A stretch of DNA of 64,000 bases, taken from NCBI RefSeq assembly GCF_021284765.1, contig NZ_CP089924.1, positions 1,692,001-1,756,000 of the forward strand, in the 5' to 3' direction. The position numbers were made by a program, and so were the translations under genes. The stretch's first letter is position 1; each line of letters starts with the position of its first letter. This stretch comes from Lysobacter sp. 5GHs7-4. Its GTDB lineage: Bacteria > Pseudomonadota > Gammaproteobacteria > Xanthomonadales > Xanthomonadaceae. The notes beneath the pieces were generated by a model. The model searched no databases. It saw nothing but the letters and a program-made list of their open reading frames with translations, and was not told the origin of the DNA. This document shows positions 1 to 7,989 of the stretch, one piece after another.

Positions 1-1035
1 GCTGAGGCCGGACTCGGTCTCGATGGTGTCCCAGGATTCGCCTGCGACCTCGGCCGCGAAAGCCTCGAAACCCTGCGTATGCTCGGCGATGAAATCCAGG
101 TCGATCACCCGTTCGCGGCCTTCGCGCTGGGCCTGCGCATCGACTTCCAGCGTGCGCTTGATCATGCCCTTGACCGCGGCCAGGTCGCCGCCGATGCGCA
201 ACTGGAAGTAATCCGACGAGATCCGCGTCGAACCGTTGTGCAGCATCTGCAGCTTGTCCTGCGGATCGGCGAACCGCTCCAGCCCGCGTTCGCGCAAGGG
301 ATTGAACGACACGATCGCCGCGCCGCGTTGCGCGGCCTTGCGCAGCTCGCCGAGCATGCGCGGATGGTTGGTGCCCGGGTTCTGACCGAAGATCAGGATC
401 GCCTCGGCGATCTCGAAATCGTGCAGCTGCACGGTGCCCTTGCCGGTCCCCAGCTGCGCCTTCATGGCCGTGCCCGAAGGTTCGTGGCACATGTTCGAGC
501 AGTCGGGGAAGTTGTTGGTGCCGTACTCGCGCACGAACAACTGGTACAGGAACGCGGCCTCGTTGCTGCAGCGCCCGGAGGTGTAGAACAGCGCCTGGTC
601 GGGCGAGTCCAGCGCGTTGAGGTGCGCGCCGATGCGGGCGAAGGCTTCGTCCCAGGCGATCGGCCGGTAGCGGTCGCTGGCTGCGTCCCAGCGCATCGGA
701 TGGGTCAAGCGGCCCAGGTTCTCCAGCCACTGGTCGCTGTAGCCGGCCAGTTCGGCGACGGTGTACTCGCCCAGCAGTTCCGGCGTGGCGCGATGGCGCG
801 TGGCCTCGGCGGCCACGGCCTTGGCGCCGTTCTCGCAGAACTCGAAGGTCGAAGTGTGGTCGCGGTCGGGCCAGGCGCAGCCGGGACAGTCGAAGCCGTC
901 GGGCTGGTTGGCCGACAGCAGGGTGCGCGCGCCGTGCACCGGCACGTCCTGCTCCAACAGATGCTTGGCGACGCTGCGCAGCGCGCCCCAGCCGCCGGCC
1001 GGGCCGTCGTAGGGGCGGATGGTCTTCTTGCTCAT
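1..1035 (-). CDS. FdhF/YdeP family molybdopterin oxidoreductase (N-terminal part, cut by window edge)
   Basis: The frame reads leftwards and runs off the window, so only about 345 N-terminal residues are visible of a family usually near 750-780 residues. The start reads MSKKTIRPYDGPAGGWGALR, followed by a cysteine pair in DCPGCAWPD and, further on, SGRCSNEAAFL and FGQNPGTNHPRM, which are typical of the YdeP branch of formate-dehydrogenase-like molybdoenzymes. Members bind a molybdopterin cofactor; their physiological substrate is mostly unknown. The start codon overlaps the fdhD stop by ATGA, so the two are probably co-translated, and FdhD is the sulfuration partner such enzymes need. No Tat signal is visible, so a cytoplasmic location is inferred. 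Confidence 0.88.
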   Translation of the reverse strand, partial: MSKKTIRPYDGPAGGWGALRSVAKHLLEQDVPVHGARTLLSANQPDGFDCPGCAWPDRDHTSTFEFCENGAKAVAAEATRHRATPELLGEYTVAELAGYSDQWLENLGRLTHPMRWDAASDRYRPIAWDEAFARIGAHLNALDSPDQALFYTSGRCSNEAAFLYQLFVREYGTNNFPDCSNMCHEPSGTAMKAQLGTGKGTVQLHDFEIAEAILIFGQNPGTNHPRMLGELRKAAQRGAAIVSFNPLRERGLERFADPQDKLQMLHNGSTRISSDYFQLRIGGDLAAVKGMIKRTLEVDAQAQREGRERVIDLDFIAEHTQGFEAFAAEVAGESWDTIETESGLS

Positions 1036-1952
1036 GGCTTGCGTTCCGTGGCCTTGCGCGCGCGGGAGGGCGCCGCTCGCATGGCGCGCGCGGCGTCGTC
1101 GGCATCGTCTTCGATCAGGCGTTGCCTGTGGGTGTAGACGGCATGGCCGTCGTCGCGGGCGAAGCCGATCAGGGTCAGATTCGCCGATTGCGCCAGCGCG
1201 ATCGCCAGCGCGGTCGGCGCCGAGATAGCGGCCAGCAGCGGTATCCCGGCCTGCGCGGCCTTCATCGCCATCTCGTAGCTCGCGCGGCTGGTGACCACGG
1301 CGAAGCCCTGCGACGGCTCGTGTCCGGCCGCGACCAGCGCGCCGATCAGCTTGTCGAGCGCGTTGTGGCGGCCGACGTCCTCGCGGACCAGCCGCACCCG
1401 GCCTTCGCCGTCGGCCCAGGCCGCGGCATGGGTGGCGCCGGTCAGGGCGTTGAGCGGCTGGCCCTGCTGCAACTCGTGCAGGGCACGGTGCAGCGCATCG
1501 GTCCGGATCCGGATACCGTCGCCGACCCGCGGCGGCGGACGCAGCACCGCCTCGATGCTCTCGCTGCCGCACACGCCGCAGCCGCTGCGGCCTTGCAGGT
1601 TGCGGCGGCGCTGCTCGAGCGCGGCCGCGCGCGGCTCGGGGATGGTCATGGACACGCGGATGCCTTCCAGCGAGGTCGCGATCCCGTCGACGCGCAGCTC
1701 GTCGGCGCGGGCGACGATGCCCTCGCTGAGCGAAAAGCCCAACGCGAAATCGCCCACGTCTTCGGGCGTGGCCATCATCACCGCGAACGCGCTGCCGTTG
1801 TAACTCAGCGCGATCGGCACCTCGTCCGCGATCGCGTCCAGCCCTTCGCTCACGCGCGCGCCGCGGCGGCGATGCACGCGGCGTTGCACGGCGCCCGCGG
1901 CGGACGGGGCGGCAGGCTGGCGAGACGCGGATTTGGAGGGCGCTGGTTTCAT
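1032..1952 (-). CDS. fdhD: Formate dehydrogenase accessory sulfurtransferase FdhD
   Basis: About 306 residues, starting at MKPAPSKSAS. FdhD passes sulfur from a cysteine desulfurase to the molybdenum cofactor of formate-dehydrogenase-type enzymes. The conserved cysteine motif CGVCG lies near residues 126-130, and VREDVGRHNALDKLIGA and VTSRASYEMAMKAA are hallmark FdhD segments. The frame stays open upstream to about 2129, but that extension is arginine-rich and unlike the family, so the internal ATG at 1952 is preferred. The stop overlaps the start of the YdeP-type oxidoreductase, which is its likely client. The N-terminal 35 residues are low-complexity. Confidence 0.93.
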   Translation of the reverse strand: MKPAPSKSASRQPAAPSAAGAVQRRVHRRRGARVSEGLDAIADEVPIALSYNGSAFAVMMATPEDVGDFALGFSLSEGIVARADELRVDGIATSLEGIRVSMTIPEPRAAALEQRRRNLQGRSGCGVCGSESIEAVLRPPPRVGDGIRIRTDALHRALHELQQGQPLNALTGATHAAAWADGEGRVRLVREDVGRHNALDKLIGALVAAGHEPSQGFAVVTSRASYEMAMKAAQAGIPLLAAISAPTALAIALAQSANLTLIGFARDDGHAVYTHRQRLIEDDADDAARAMRAAPSRARKATERKP

Positions 1953-2164
1953 CGGATCGTGCCGGGTCGTGCGGCGGTGGCGTTCGGAGCGGGCCTGCGG
2001 GGCGAGCCGCAGGCCCCAGCGCCAAGGGTACGCCGACCGCGGCGTCAGCGGCGTCGACCGCCACGATCCGAGCCGATCGGATGCCCGGGTCACGCGCGGA
2101 CCACGGCGCGCCCGAGTTAAGCTCCGCACGCGCCGATCGCGGCGTGCCCACCCACGAGGACGAG

Positions 2165-2515
2165 ATGACGACGCATACCGGTAGCTGTCATTGCGGCAAG
2201 GTCGCCTACCAGGTCGAAGGCGACATCGATCAGGTTCTGGACTGCAACTGCTCGATGTGCCATCGGCGCGGCGGCCTGCTCTGGTTCGTGCCGCGTTCGG
2301 CGCTGCAGGTGACCACGGACGAGGCGAACCTGGGCACCTATCGCTTCAACACCGGCGCGATCGCGCACCACTTCTGCACGAATTGCGGTGTGTCGCCTTT
2401 CAGCGAAGGCACGGGACCGGATGGGTCGCCGATGGGGTGCGTGAATGTGCGTTGCTTGGAGGGCGTGGATCTGTCGTCGTTGAACGTAATGAAGTGGAAC
2501 GGACGGGATCATTGA
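2165..2515 (+). CDS. GFA-family (glutathione-dependent formaldehyde-activating-like) protein
   Basis: About 116 residues. The zinc-site cysteines of the GFA fold are all present: CHCG near residue 8, CNCSMC near residue 30 and CTNCG near residue 78. The family is named after glutathione-dependent formaldehyde-activating enzyme, but most small members have no proven activity, so a function in thiol or aldehyde chemistry is only possible. The ATG at 2165 is chosen because GAGGACGAG lies just upstream and the GFA fold starts at once after it; the longer open frame from 2081 adds unrelated sequence. It is transcribed divergently from fdhD and stands alone. Confidence 0.85.
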   Translation: MTTHTGSCHCGKVAYQVEGDIDQVLDCNCSMCHRRGGLLWFVPRSALQVTTDEANLGTYRFNTGAIAHHFCTNCGVSPFSEGTGPDGSPMGCVNVRCLEGVDLSSLNVMKWNGRDH

Positions 2516-2587
2516 GGGGACGGCTGTTGCGGTCGTTGACGGCTCGCGGGCCGTGAACCGCGATTGGTGCCGTCCGCGCTGAAGTTC

Positions 2588-2615
2588 CTGGATCCCCGCT
2601 TTCGCGGGGATGACG
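2588..2615. repeat. Palindromic repeat, ATCCCC variant, copy 1
   Basis: The core is a perfect 8-bp stem ATCCCCGC / GCGGGGAT (2592-2599 and 2604-2611) around a TTTC loop, flanked by CTGG and GACG. The same unit returns inverted at 2743 and 2859, and a variant returns three times near 60.6 kb. It lies in the gap between convergent genes. Confidence 0.85.
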
Positions 2616-2710
2616 AGCTTAAGCCGAAGCAGGAGCCGGAGATGAGGCCGAAGCCGGAGATGGAGCGGAAGCGGAATTGCTTTCGACTGATCTGCCGTGC
2701 GATCCCCGTC

Positions 2711-2902
2711 GGAGCTACCGGCGGCAACGCCACCCCCAATTCGTCATCCCCGCGAAAGCGGGGATCCAGTGGCTTCAGCGCCATGCCCCGTGTCGTGCGA
2801 TATGTCCCATGTCGCGCGATTCCGTCGAAGCTCCTGGCGGCAACGCCACCCCCGATTCGTCATCCCCGCGAAAGCGGGGATCCAGTGGCTTCAGCGCCAT
2901 GC
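2711..2902. repeat. Tandem duplication carrying palindromic repeat copies 2 and 3
   Basis: A segment starting GGAGCTACCGGCGGCAACGC at 2711 recurs at 2827 with few changes, a period of 116 bases. Each copy ends with the palindrome (2743-2786 and 2859-2902), which is inverted relative to the copy at 2588 and followed by a shared TGGCTTCAGCGCCATGC tail. The remainder of the 2516-3023 gap shows no convincing gene; the short open frames there only translate the repeats. Confidence 0.85.
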
Positions 2903-3023
2903 TTCGTATCGCCTTCGGCGCACTGCGACGCGACTTGCTGTCCCGGCCCGAGCGCTACGCGCTCGGGCGTTCGCGGGGATGACGCATCGGTAAAGCCGCG
3001 TGCTGCGCACGCGGGCCGATGCG

Positions 3024-4850
3024 TCACTTGATCGGCTCGTCCAGCATCATCTGGCGCACGAACCGCACCGGCGGGGCGCCGTAGGACAGCACCCGGTCGT
3101 GGTAGGCCTTGGCGTTGAACTGCGCGCCCAGCTTGGTCTCCACCGCCTTGCGCATGTCGAAGTGCTCCTGCGCGCCGACGAAGTAGGTCGGCAGCTGCGC
3201 CGAGGTCAGCTGCGCGCGCACCCACTTGCCTTCGGCCTCGCTGGCCTGCTGGAAGGCCTGCTTGGTCATCAGCTCCATCGCCTGTTCCTTGCTCCAGTTG
3301 TCGACCTGCACGCCCTGGTCGAGGATGGCGTTGGCGATGGTGCGCAGGTAGAACTTCAGCTGGACCAGGCGGAACAGCGGGTCGTTATCCAGATAGCCGG
3401 CGTCGGCCATCATGTCCTCGGTGTAGACCGCCCAGCCTTCGGCGAACAGGCCCGAGCGCAGCACCGCGCGCAGCGTCGACGGCGACTTGGCCGAATGCGC
3501 GCCTTCCAGGTAATGACCGGGCATCGCCTCGTGGATCGACAGCAGGTGGATCATGCGGTTGTTGTACTCGCGCAGGAACGAATCGACCTGCTTGTCGCTC
3601 CAGTCGTCCGGGATCGGCGAGATCGCGTAGTAGGTGTCCAGGCCGCGATCCAGCGGGCCGGGCGAGTCGCAATAGGCCACCGCGACGCCGCGCTGGAACT
3701 CCGGCATCAGGATGATCTTGACCGGGTCGTTGGGCACCGTGACCAGGTCCTTGGCGCGCGTGAACGCGGTGGCGTCGGCCAGGGTTTGCTTGGCGAAGTC
3801 GACCACCTTGTCGCGTGCGGGCTTCTCGGCGTAGGCCAGTTCCAGCGCGGCCTCGATCGCCTTCTGCTGTTCCTCGGCGCTGGGCTTGTCCGGCAGCGCG
3901 GGCGCGCCGGCCTTGTCCTTCAGCACCTTCTGCGCGATCGCGTACATGTCGTTGCGCACGCGCACCAGCTCGCCCTCGGCGCGCTGCTTGATTTCGGCGC
4001 GCGACAGCGACGAGTTCAGCGAGTACTGCAGCTTTTCGTCGTACAGGGTCTGGCCGATGCGGAAATTGCCCTTGGCGTTGGGCACCAGGGTCTCGTCCAG
4101 CCACTTCTGCTGCTCGGCCACCGCCTTGCGCAGGCCGGCGACGGCAGCGTCCAGGCGCTTGCGGTCGGCGCCCTGCAGCTTGCCGGCGTTGGGCACGATG
4201 AAGGTGTCGACCAGGCTGAGCACGCCGGCGTTCTGCTTGGCGACGGTCTCGGCGTGGATCTTCGGCACCCGGGTCGGGTCGAGGTTGGCGCGGGCCTGGG
4301 CGAAGATCTGCGGGATCTTCTCCATGCGCGCGGTCGCCGCCTTCAGGCGCTGCGGCATCGGCGCGAACTCGCGCGCCATCAGGTTGTAGATCGCGCCGCC
4401 GGCCAGGCCGCTATAGACCTGCGGATCCCAGGCCCAGCTCTGCAGGGTTTCGATGCCCCACACGTCCGAGCGCAGCTGGTTGCGCAGGATCGCCGCGTCG
4501 ATCTGGTTCTCGCGCGACAGCTTGCCCAGATCGACCGTGTCGAGCTCGGCCAGCAGCTTCTTGGCGAAATCGACCTGGGCCTTGCGGCCGGCCTCGCTGA
4601 GGTCGTCGACCTCGCTGTCGTAGGCGTGCTCGCCGATCTGGGTAGCCGAGACCGGATTGAGCTTGAGCCAGCCGTCCAGCCACTGCTTGGACAGGGCCGC
4701 GAAGCGGGCGTCGACGGCGGCGTCGGCGCTGGCGGTCGCGGCACCGGCGGCGGCTGCGGGCGCCTGCGGCGCGTCGGCCGTCTTCGGCTGGCAGGCGGCG
4801 AGGGTGACGGTCAGCAGGGCCAGGGCTAGCGGCGACTTACGCAGGCGCAT
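3024..4850 (-). CDS. DUF885 family lipoprotein, putative zinc metallopeptidase
   Basis: 608 residues. The N-terminus is a lipoprotein signal with lipobox LAAC (Cys about 19), followed by an Ala/Pro linker. The DUF885 domain fills the rest and contains HEAMPGHYLEG near residues 440-450, a candidate metal-binding HExxxxH motif with GLFAEGWAVYTEDMM downstream. Some DUF885 members act as carboxypeptidase-like enzymes; activity here is inferred. The ATG at 4850 is the only start that gives the lipoprotein signal. The gene is monocistronic, and its 3' side faces a repeat-filled gap. Confidence 0.9.
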   Translation of the reverse strand: MRLRKSPLALALLTVTLAACQPKTADAPQAPAAAAGAATASADAAVDARFAALSKQWLDGWLKLNPVSATQIGEHAYDSEVDDLSEAGRKAQVDFAKKLLAELDTVDLGKLSRENQIDAAILRNQLRSDVWGIETLQSWAWDPQVYSGLAGGAIYNLMAREFAPMPQRLKAATARMEKIPQIFAQARANLDPTRVPKIHAETVAKQNAGVLSLVDTFIVPNAGKLQGADRKRLDAAVAGLRKAVAEQQKWLDETLVPNAKGNFRIGQTLYDEKLQYSLNSSLSRAEIKQRAEGELVRVRNDMYAIAQKVLKDKAGAPALPDKPSAEEQQKAIEAALELAYAEKPARDKVVDFAKQTLADATAFTRAKDLVTVPNDPVKIILMPEFQRGVAVAYCDSPGPLDRGLDTYYAISPIPDDWSDKQVDSFLREYNNRMIHLLSIHEAMPGHYLEGAHSAKSPSTLRAVLRSGLFAEGWAVYTEDMMADAGYLDNDPLFRLVQLKFYLRTIANAILDQGVQVDNWSKEQAMELMTKQAFQQASEAEGKWVRAQLTSAQLPTYFVGAQEHFDMRKAVETKLGAQFNAKAYHDRVLSYGAPPVRFVRQMMLDEPIK

Positions 4851-5040
4851 ACGGGGTCTCTAGGAGGCGGCGGACGCCGCGATCCGCTCAGGATATCGCG
4901 CGCGCGGGGCGGCCCGCATAGGCCGTTGGTCGCGCCTGGGGCTTTGCCGATCCGGCCGCTGAGGCCGGCGCGGCCGGTTCCTGGACGCGCGGGAACGGGC
5001 TACCCTAGCCGCGCCGGGCAATCCGGCATCAGGGGAAATC

Positions 5041-6945
5041 ATGCGTGTACTGCTGTTGGCCGCCTTGCTGGCCACGACCGCGGCTACGGCCGCGAATGCC
5101 TGGGCCGGGACGCCCACGCTGGACGACTTTCTCAAGGACGCGCGTTTCGAGCAGTTGATCCTGTCGCCCAGTGGCGAGTATTTCGTCGTCAAGGTGCCGC
5201 AGGCCGATCGGACGGTGATGGCGATCCTGCGCCGCGACGATCTCAAGCTGGTCGCCCATTTCAATCCGGGGGCGAACCGCTTCGTCGACGACTACTACTG
5301 GGTATCCGACCGACGCGTGTACGCGACGATTCTGGAGCGCGAAGGCAAGGCCGAGCAGCCGGACGAGATGCTGGGCGTTCGTTGGCTGGACGTGGACGGC
5401 AAGAACGGCGCGAGCTGGGGCGCCAATGTACTGAGCTTTCTCGACGAGCCGGGCATGGTCCTGGTGAGGGGCTGCGACCCGAGCCGTAGCCGTTTGCGCA
5501 GTGGCGATCGTTTTGAATGCGCATCCGGAGTGTACAAACGCCACCTCGACGATGAGCTTGGAAAAAAGCGCAAAGAAGTGGTGGGTTCGCCCGAACCGGA
5601 CTCCGAGTTCCTGGCCGACAGCAAAGGCCGGGTGTCGTTCAGTTGGAGCTGGGACAAGGACAGCAAGCAACACCTGTATCGGCGCCAGGGCGAGCAGTGG
5701 TTGCTGGTGAACGACGAATCCGTCAGCGGCGTCAGCGTCACGCCGTACGGCACCAGCGCCGACGGGCGCTACGGTTACCTGTGGAGCGAGCGCAAGCAGG
5801 GGCCGGACGTCATCGAGCGTATCGACCTGGACAACGGCGAACGCATCGTCGTGGCCTCCGATCCGGACAGCAACCCGCAGGGCCTGGTGTGGTCGCTGGA
5901 TCGCAGGGAGCCGGTCGGTGCGGTCTACGGCGGCATGCAGCCCAAGACCCAGTTCTTCGACGAGGCCCATCCGCACGCGCGCCTGCTGCGCGCGATGGAG
6001 CAGGAGTTTCCGAACGAACTCGCGCACATCACCAGTGCCAGCCGCGACGGCAGCCTGGCGGTGGTGATGGTGGAGGGCGCCAAGGAACCGTCGCGCTACT
6101 ACTTGCTGCATACCGGCACCGGCAAGCTCGAATTGCTGGTCAAGAGCCGGCCCTGGTTGAATGCCGCCGACATGGCGCCGACGCGTCCGGTCGAGTTCAA
6201 GGCCAGGGACGGGCTGAGCATCCGCGGTTGGCTGACGCGTCCGGAAGGCAGCGCCCCGGTGCCGCTGGTGCTGATGCCGCACGGCGGGCCGTTCGATGTC
6301 GAGGACGAGTGGTACTACGACAGCGAAGTGCAGATGCTGGCCACGCGCGGCTACGCGGTGTTGCGGGTCAATTTCCGCGGCTCGGGCGGGCGTGGACGCG
6401 ACTTCATGGAAGCCGGGTACCGTCAATGGGGCGCGGCGATGCAGGACGACCTCACCGATGCGACCCGGTGGGCGATCGCGAATGCGGGCGTCGATGCGCG
6501 CCGCATCTGCATTTGGGGCGGCAGCTACGGCGGCTACGCGGCGTTGATGGGCGCGGTGCGCGAGCCCGATCTGTACCGCTGCGTGGTCGGCTTTGCCGGG
6601 CCCTACGATCTTTCTCTGATGTACAGCAAGGGCGACATCCGTCGCAGCCGTTACGGCCGTGGCTTCCTGCGCACCACGCTGGGCAAGGACGAAGCGGAGC
6701 TGGAGCGGATTTCGCCGGCCAGTCATGCCGGCGAAATCAAGGCCGGCATCTTGCTGGTGCACGGCATGCTGGACGAGCGGGTGCCGCCGGCCCACGCCAA
6801 GGCGATGAAGCGCGCGCTGGATAAGGCGGGCAAGTACTACGAGACCTATTTCCCCGCCCAGGAAGCGCACGGGTTCTACGGTGACGCCAGCCGGCGTAAG
6901 TACTACGACACCGTGCTGGCCTTCCTGGACAAGCACCTGCGCTGA
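5041..6945 (+). CDS. Secreted S9-family (prolyl oligopeptidase-like) peptidase
   Basis: 634 residues with a cleavable signal peptide (about residues 1-22, ending ANAWA). The N-terminal half is a beta-propeller-like region, and the C-terminal half is an alpha/beta hydrolase. The triad is visible as Ser about 495 in GGSYGGYAAL, Asp about 577 in MLDERVPP and His about 609 in EAHGFYGD. It probably cleaves oligopeptides in the periplasm. An AGGGGA ribosome binding site lies about 5 bases before the ATG. It is divergent from the DUF885 lipoprotein (190-base gap), so both promoters sit in 4851-5040. A second S9 peptidase lies at 40.4 kb. Confidence 0.93.
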   Translation: MRVLLLAALLATTAATAANAWAGTPTLDDFLKDARFEQLILSPSGEYFVVKVPQADRTVMAILRRDDLKLVAHFNPGANRFVDDYYWVSDRRVYATILEREGKAEQPDEMLGVRWLDVDGKNGASWGANVLSFLDEPGMVLVRGCDPSRSRLRSGDRFECASGVYKRHLDDELGKKRKEVVGSPEPDSEFLADSKGRVSFSWSWDKDSKQHLYRRQGEQWLLVNDESVSGVSVTPYGTSADGRYGYLWSERKQGPDVIERIDLDNGERIVVASDPDSNPQGLVWSLDRREPVGAVYGGMQPKTQFFDEAHPHARLLRAMEQEFPNELAHITSASRDGSLAVVMVEGAKEPSRYYLLHTGTGKLELLVKSRPWLNAADMAPTRPVEFKARDGLSIRGWLTRPEGSAPVPLVLMPHGGPFDVEDEWYYDSEVQMLATRGYAVLRVNFRGSGGRGRDFMEAGYRQWGAAMQDDLTDATRWAIANAGVDARRICIWGGSYGGYAALMGAVREPDLYRCVVGFAGPYDLSLMYSKGDIRRSRYGRGFLRTTLGKDEAELERISPASHAGEIKAGILLVHGMLDERVPPAHAKAMKRALDKAGKYYETYFPAQEAHGFYGDASRRKYYDTVLAFLDKHLR

Positions 6946-7989
6946 GTACGCGTATGCGTTCCGGCGCGGTCGTGCGCGGCCCGATGGCCCCGGCTGCGTC
7001 CGTGCCGATTCCGCGCAAACGCGCGCGCAAGGCGATAGCGAGTGCGGAATTTGGTCCGATCTTCGGGCGGGCCCCACATAACCATCGCTTATGCGCTCAT
7101 GGAGCATCGGCTCGTCGGGACGCCGCCAGGCCGTGCTGTCGCAGAGAGCGCGCAAAGGCGGCCGGCGGGTGGGACGCTGCCTGTTTCGCGGCGGTAGTGC
7201 ACGGTACGAACACCCGCGTGCGAGACCGTCCCCGCTCGTGCGCGGCGGCCTGCTCGCGGCCGCGCCGGCACCGGAAGTCCTTGCGGCTGCTGGGTTTCAG
7301 CCTTCTTCGCACCAGCGCTGTGTGGTGGCGCATGGACTGCGCGTCGGCCGCGGTCTGTGGTGCGGTCCCGTCTCGAGACATCGGCCGCCGACCTCGGACT
7401 TGAATGCGCAGCCGTCTTCGCCCTCACGGCCTTCGCATTCAGGCTTCGTTTGGAAAAGCGATTCGCGTCGGCCTTGTGGCCCTGCCTGGGTCGCCGCCGC
7501 CGCTTGACGCGTGTCTGACGCAATGCAACAAATTGCTCATCGCCGCAGCACGCGGCCACTGCAAGACCCGCAACTCGTGATCGTCACCGGACAATTTTCA
7601 TCGCGTTTCCGCCGCATGCCGGCCAACGCCCTGCGCTGTACGAAGCGGTGTTGTCGCTGAGGCGACCGTCGACTTCCGTTCCGCCGCTGTCCTCACGAGT
7701 TCCGCATGACCCCGCACTCCTACTTCCGCGCGCCGCTGGCGCGCCGTCTACGCACCGATATGCCGCGCGTCCGCGCCGGCCGGTGTAGATCGCAGGCGAT
7801 GCCTTACATCGGCTGAGCCTGCCAACGCCTACCGTCCCGTAGCGGCACGCGAGCGCATCCGACTCGCGGCTTCTCTCCCTCTCCCAGGTCGCGCCTCACG
7901 CGTGGTGGCGCGGGTGCGCTGCGGCGTGCCGCTACGGGCGGACCTTTCGTCGTTCTTGCCTTCTCTTGATCGCTTACTGGAGTGTTCGC
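6946..7989. other. Long non-coding gap upstream of the TonB receptor
   Basis: About 1 kb with no open frame that looks like a protein. The frames present are arginine-rich mirrors of each other, and codon use is poor. A 36-codon frame at 7706-7816 has rare AGA and CTA codons and no ribosome binding site. The segment around 7500-7640 is less GC-rich (CAACAAATTGC, ACAATTTTCATC), as expected of promoter DNA for the receptor. I saw no tRNA, terminator or named riboswitch. Confidence 0.6.

Noticed and set aside
2588..2902. Possible CRISPR array
   Set aside because: The repeats are few, in both orientations and unevenly spaced, and no cas gene is present.
2564..3031. Repetitive open frames in the gap before the DUF885 gene
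   Set aside because: They translate the palindromic repeats and have no ribosome binding site.
3000..4829. 609-codon plus-strand open frame
   Set aside because: Antisense to the DUF885 lipoprotein.
7706..7816. 36-codon frame in the long gap
   Set aside because: Rare codons, no ribosome binding site, no recognisable sequence.
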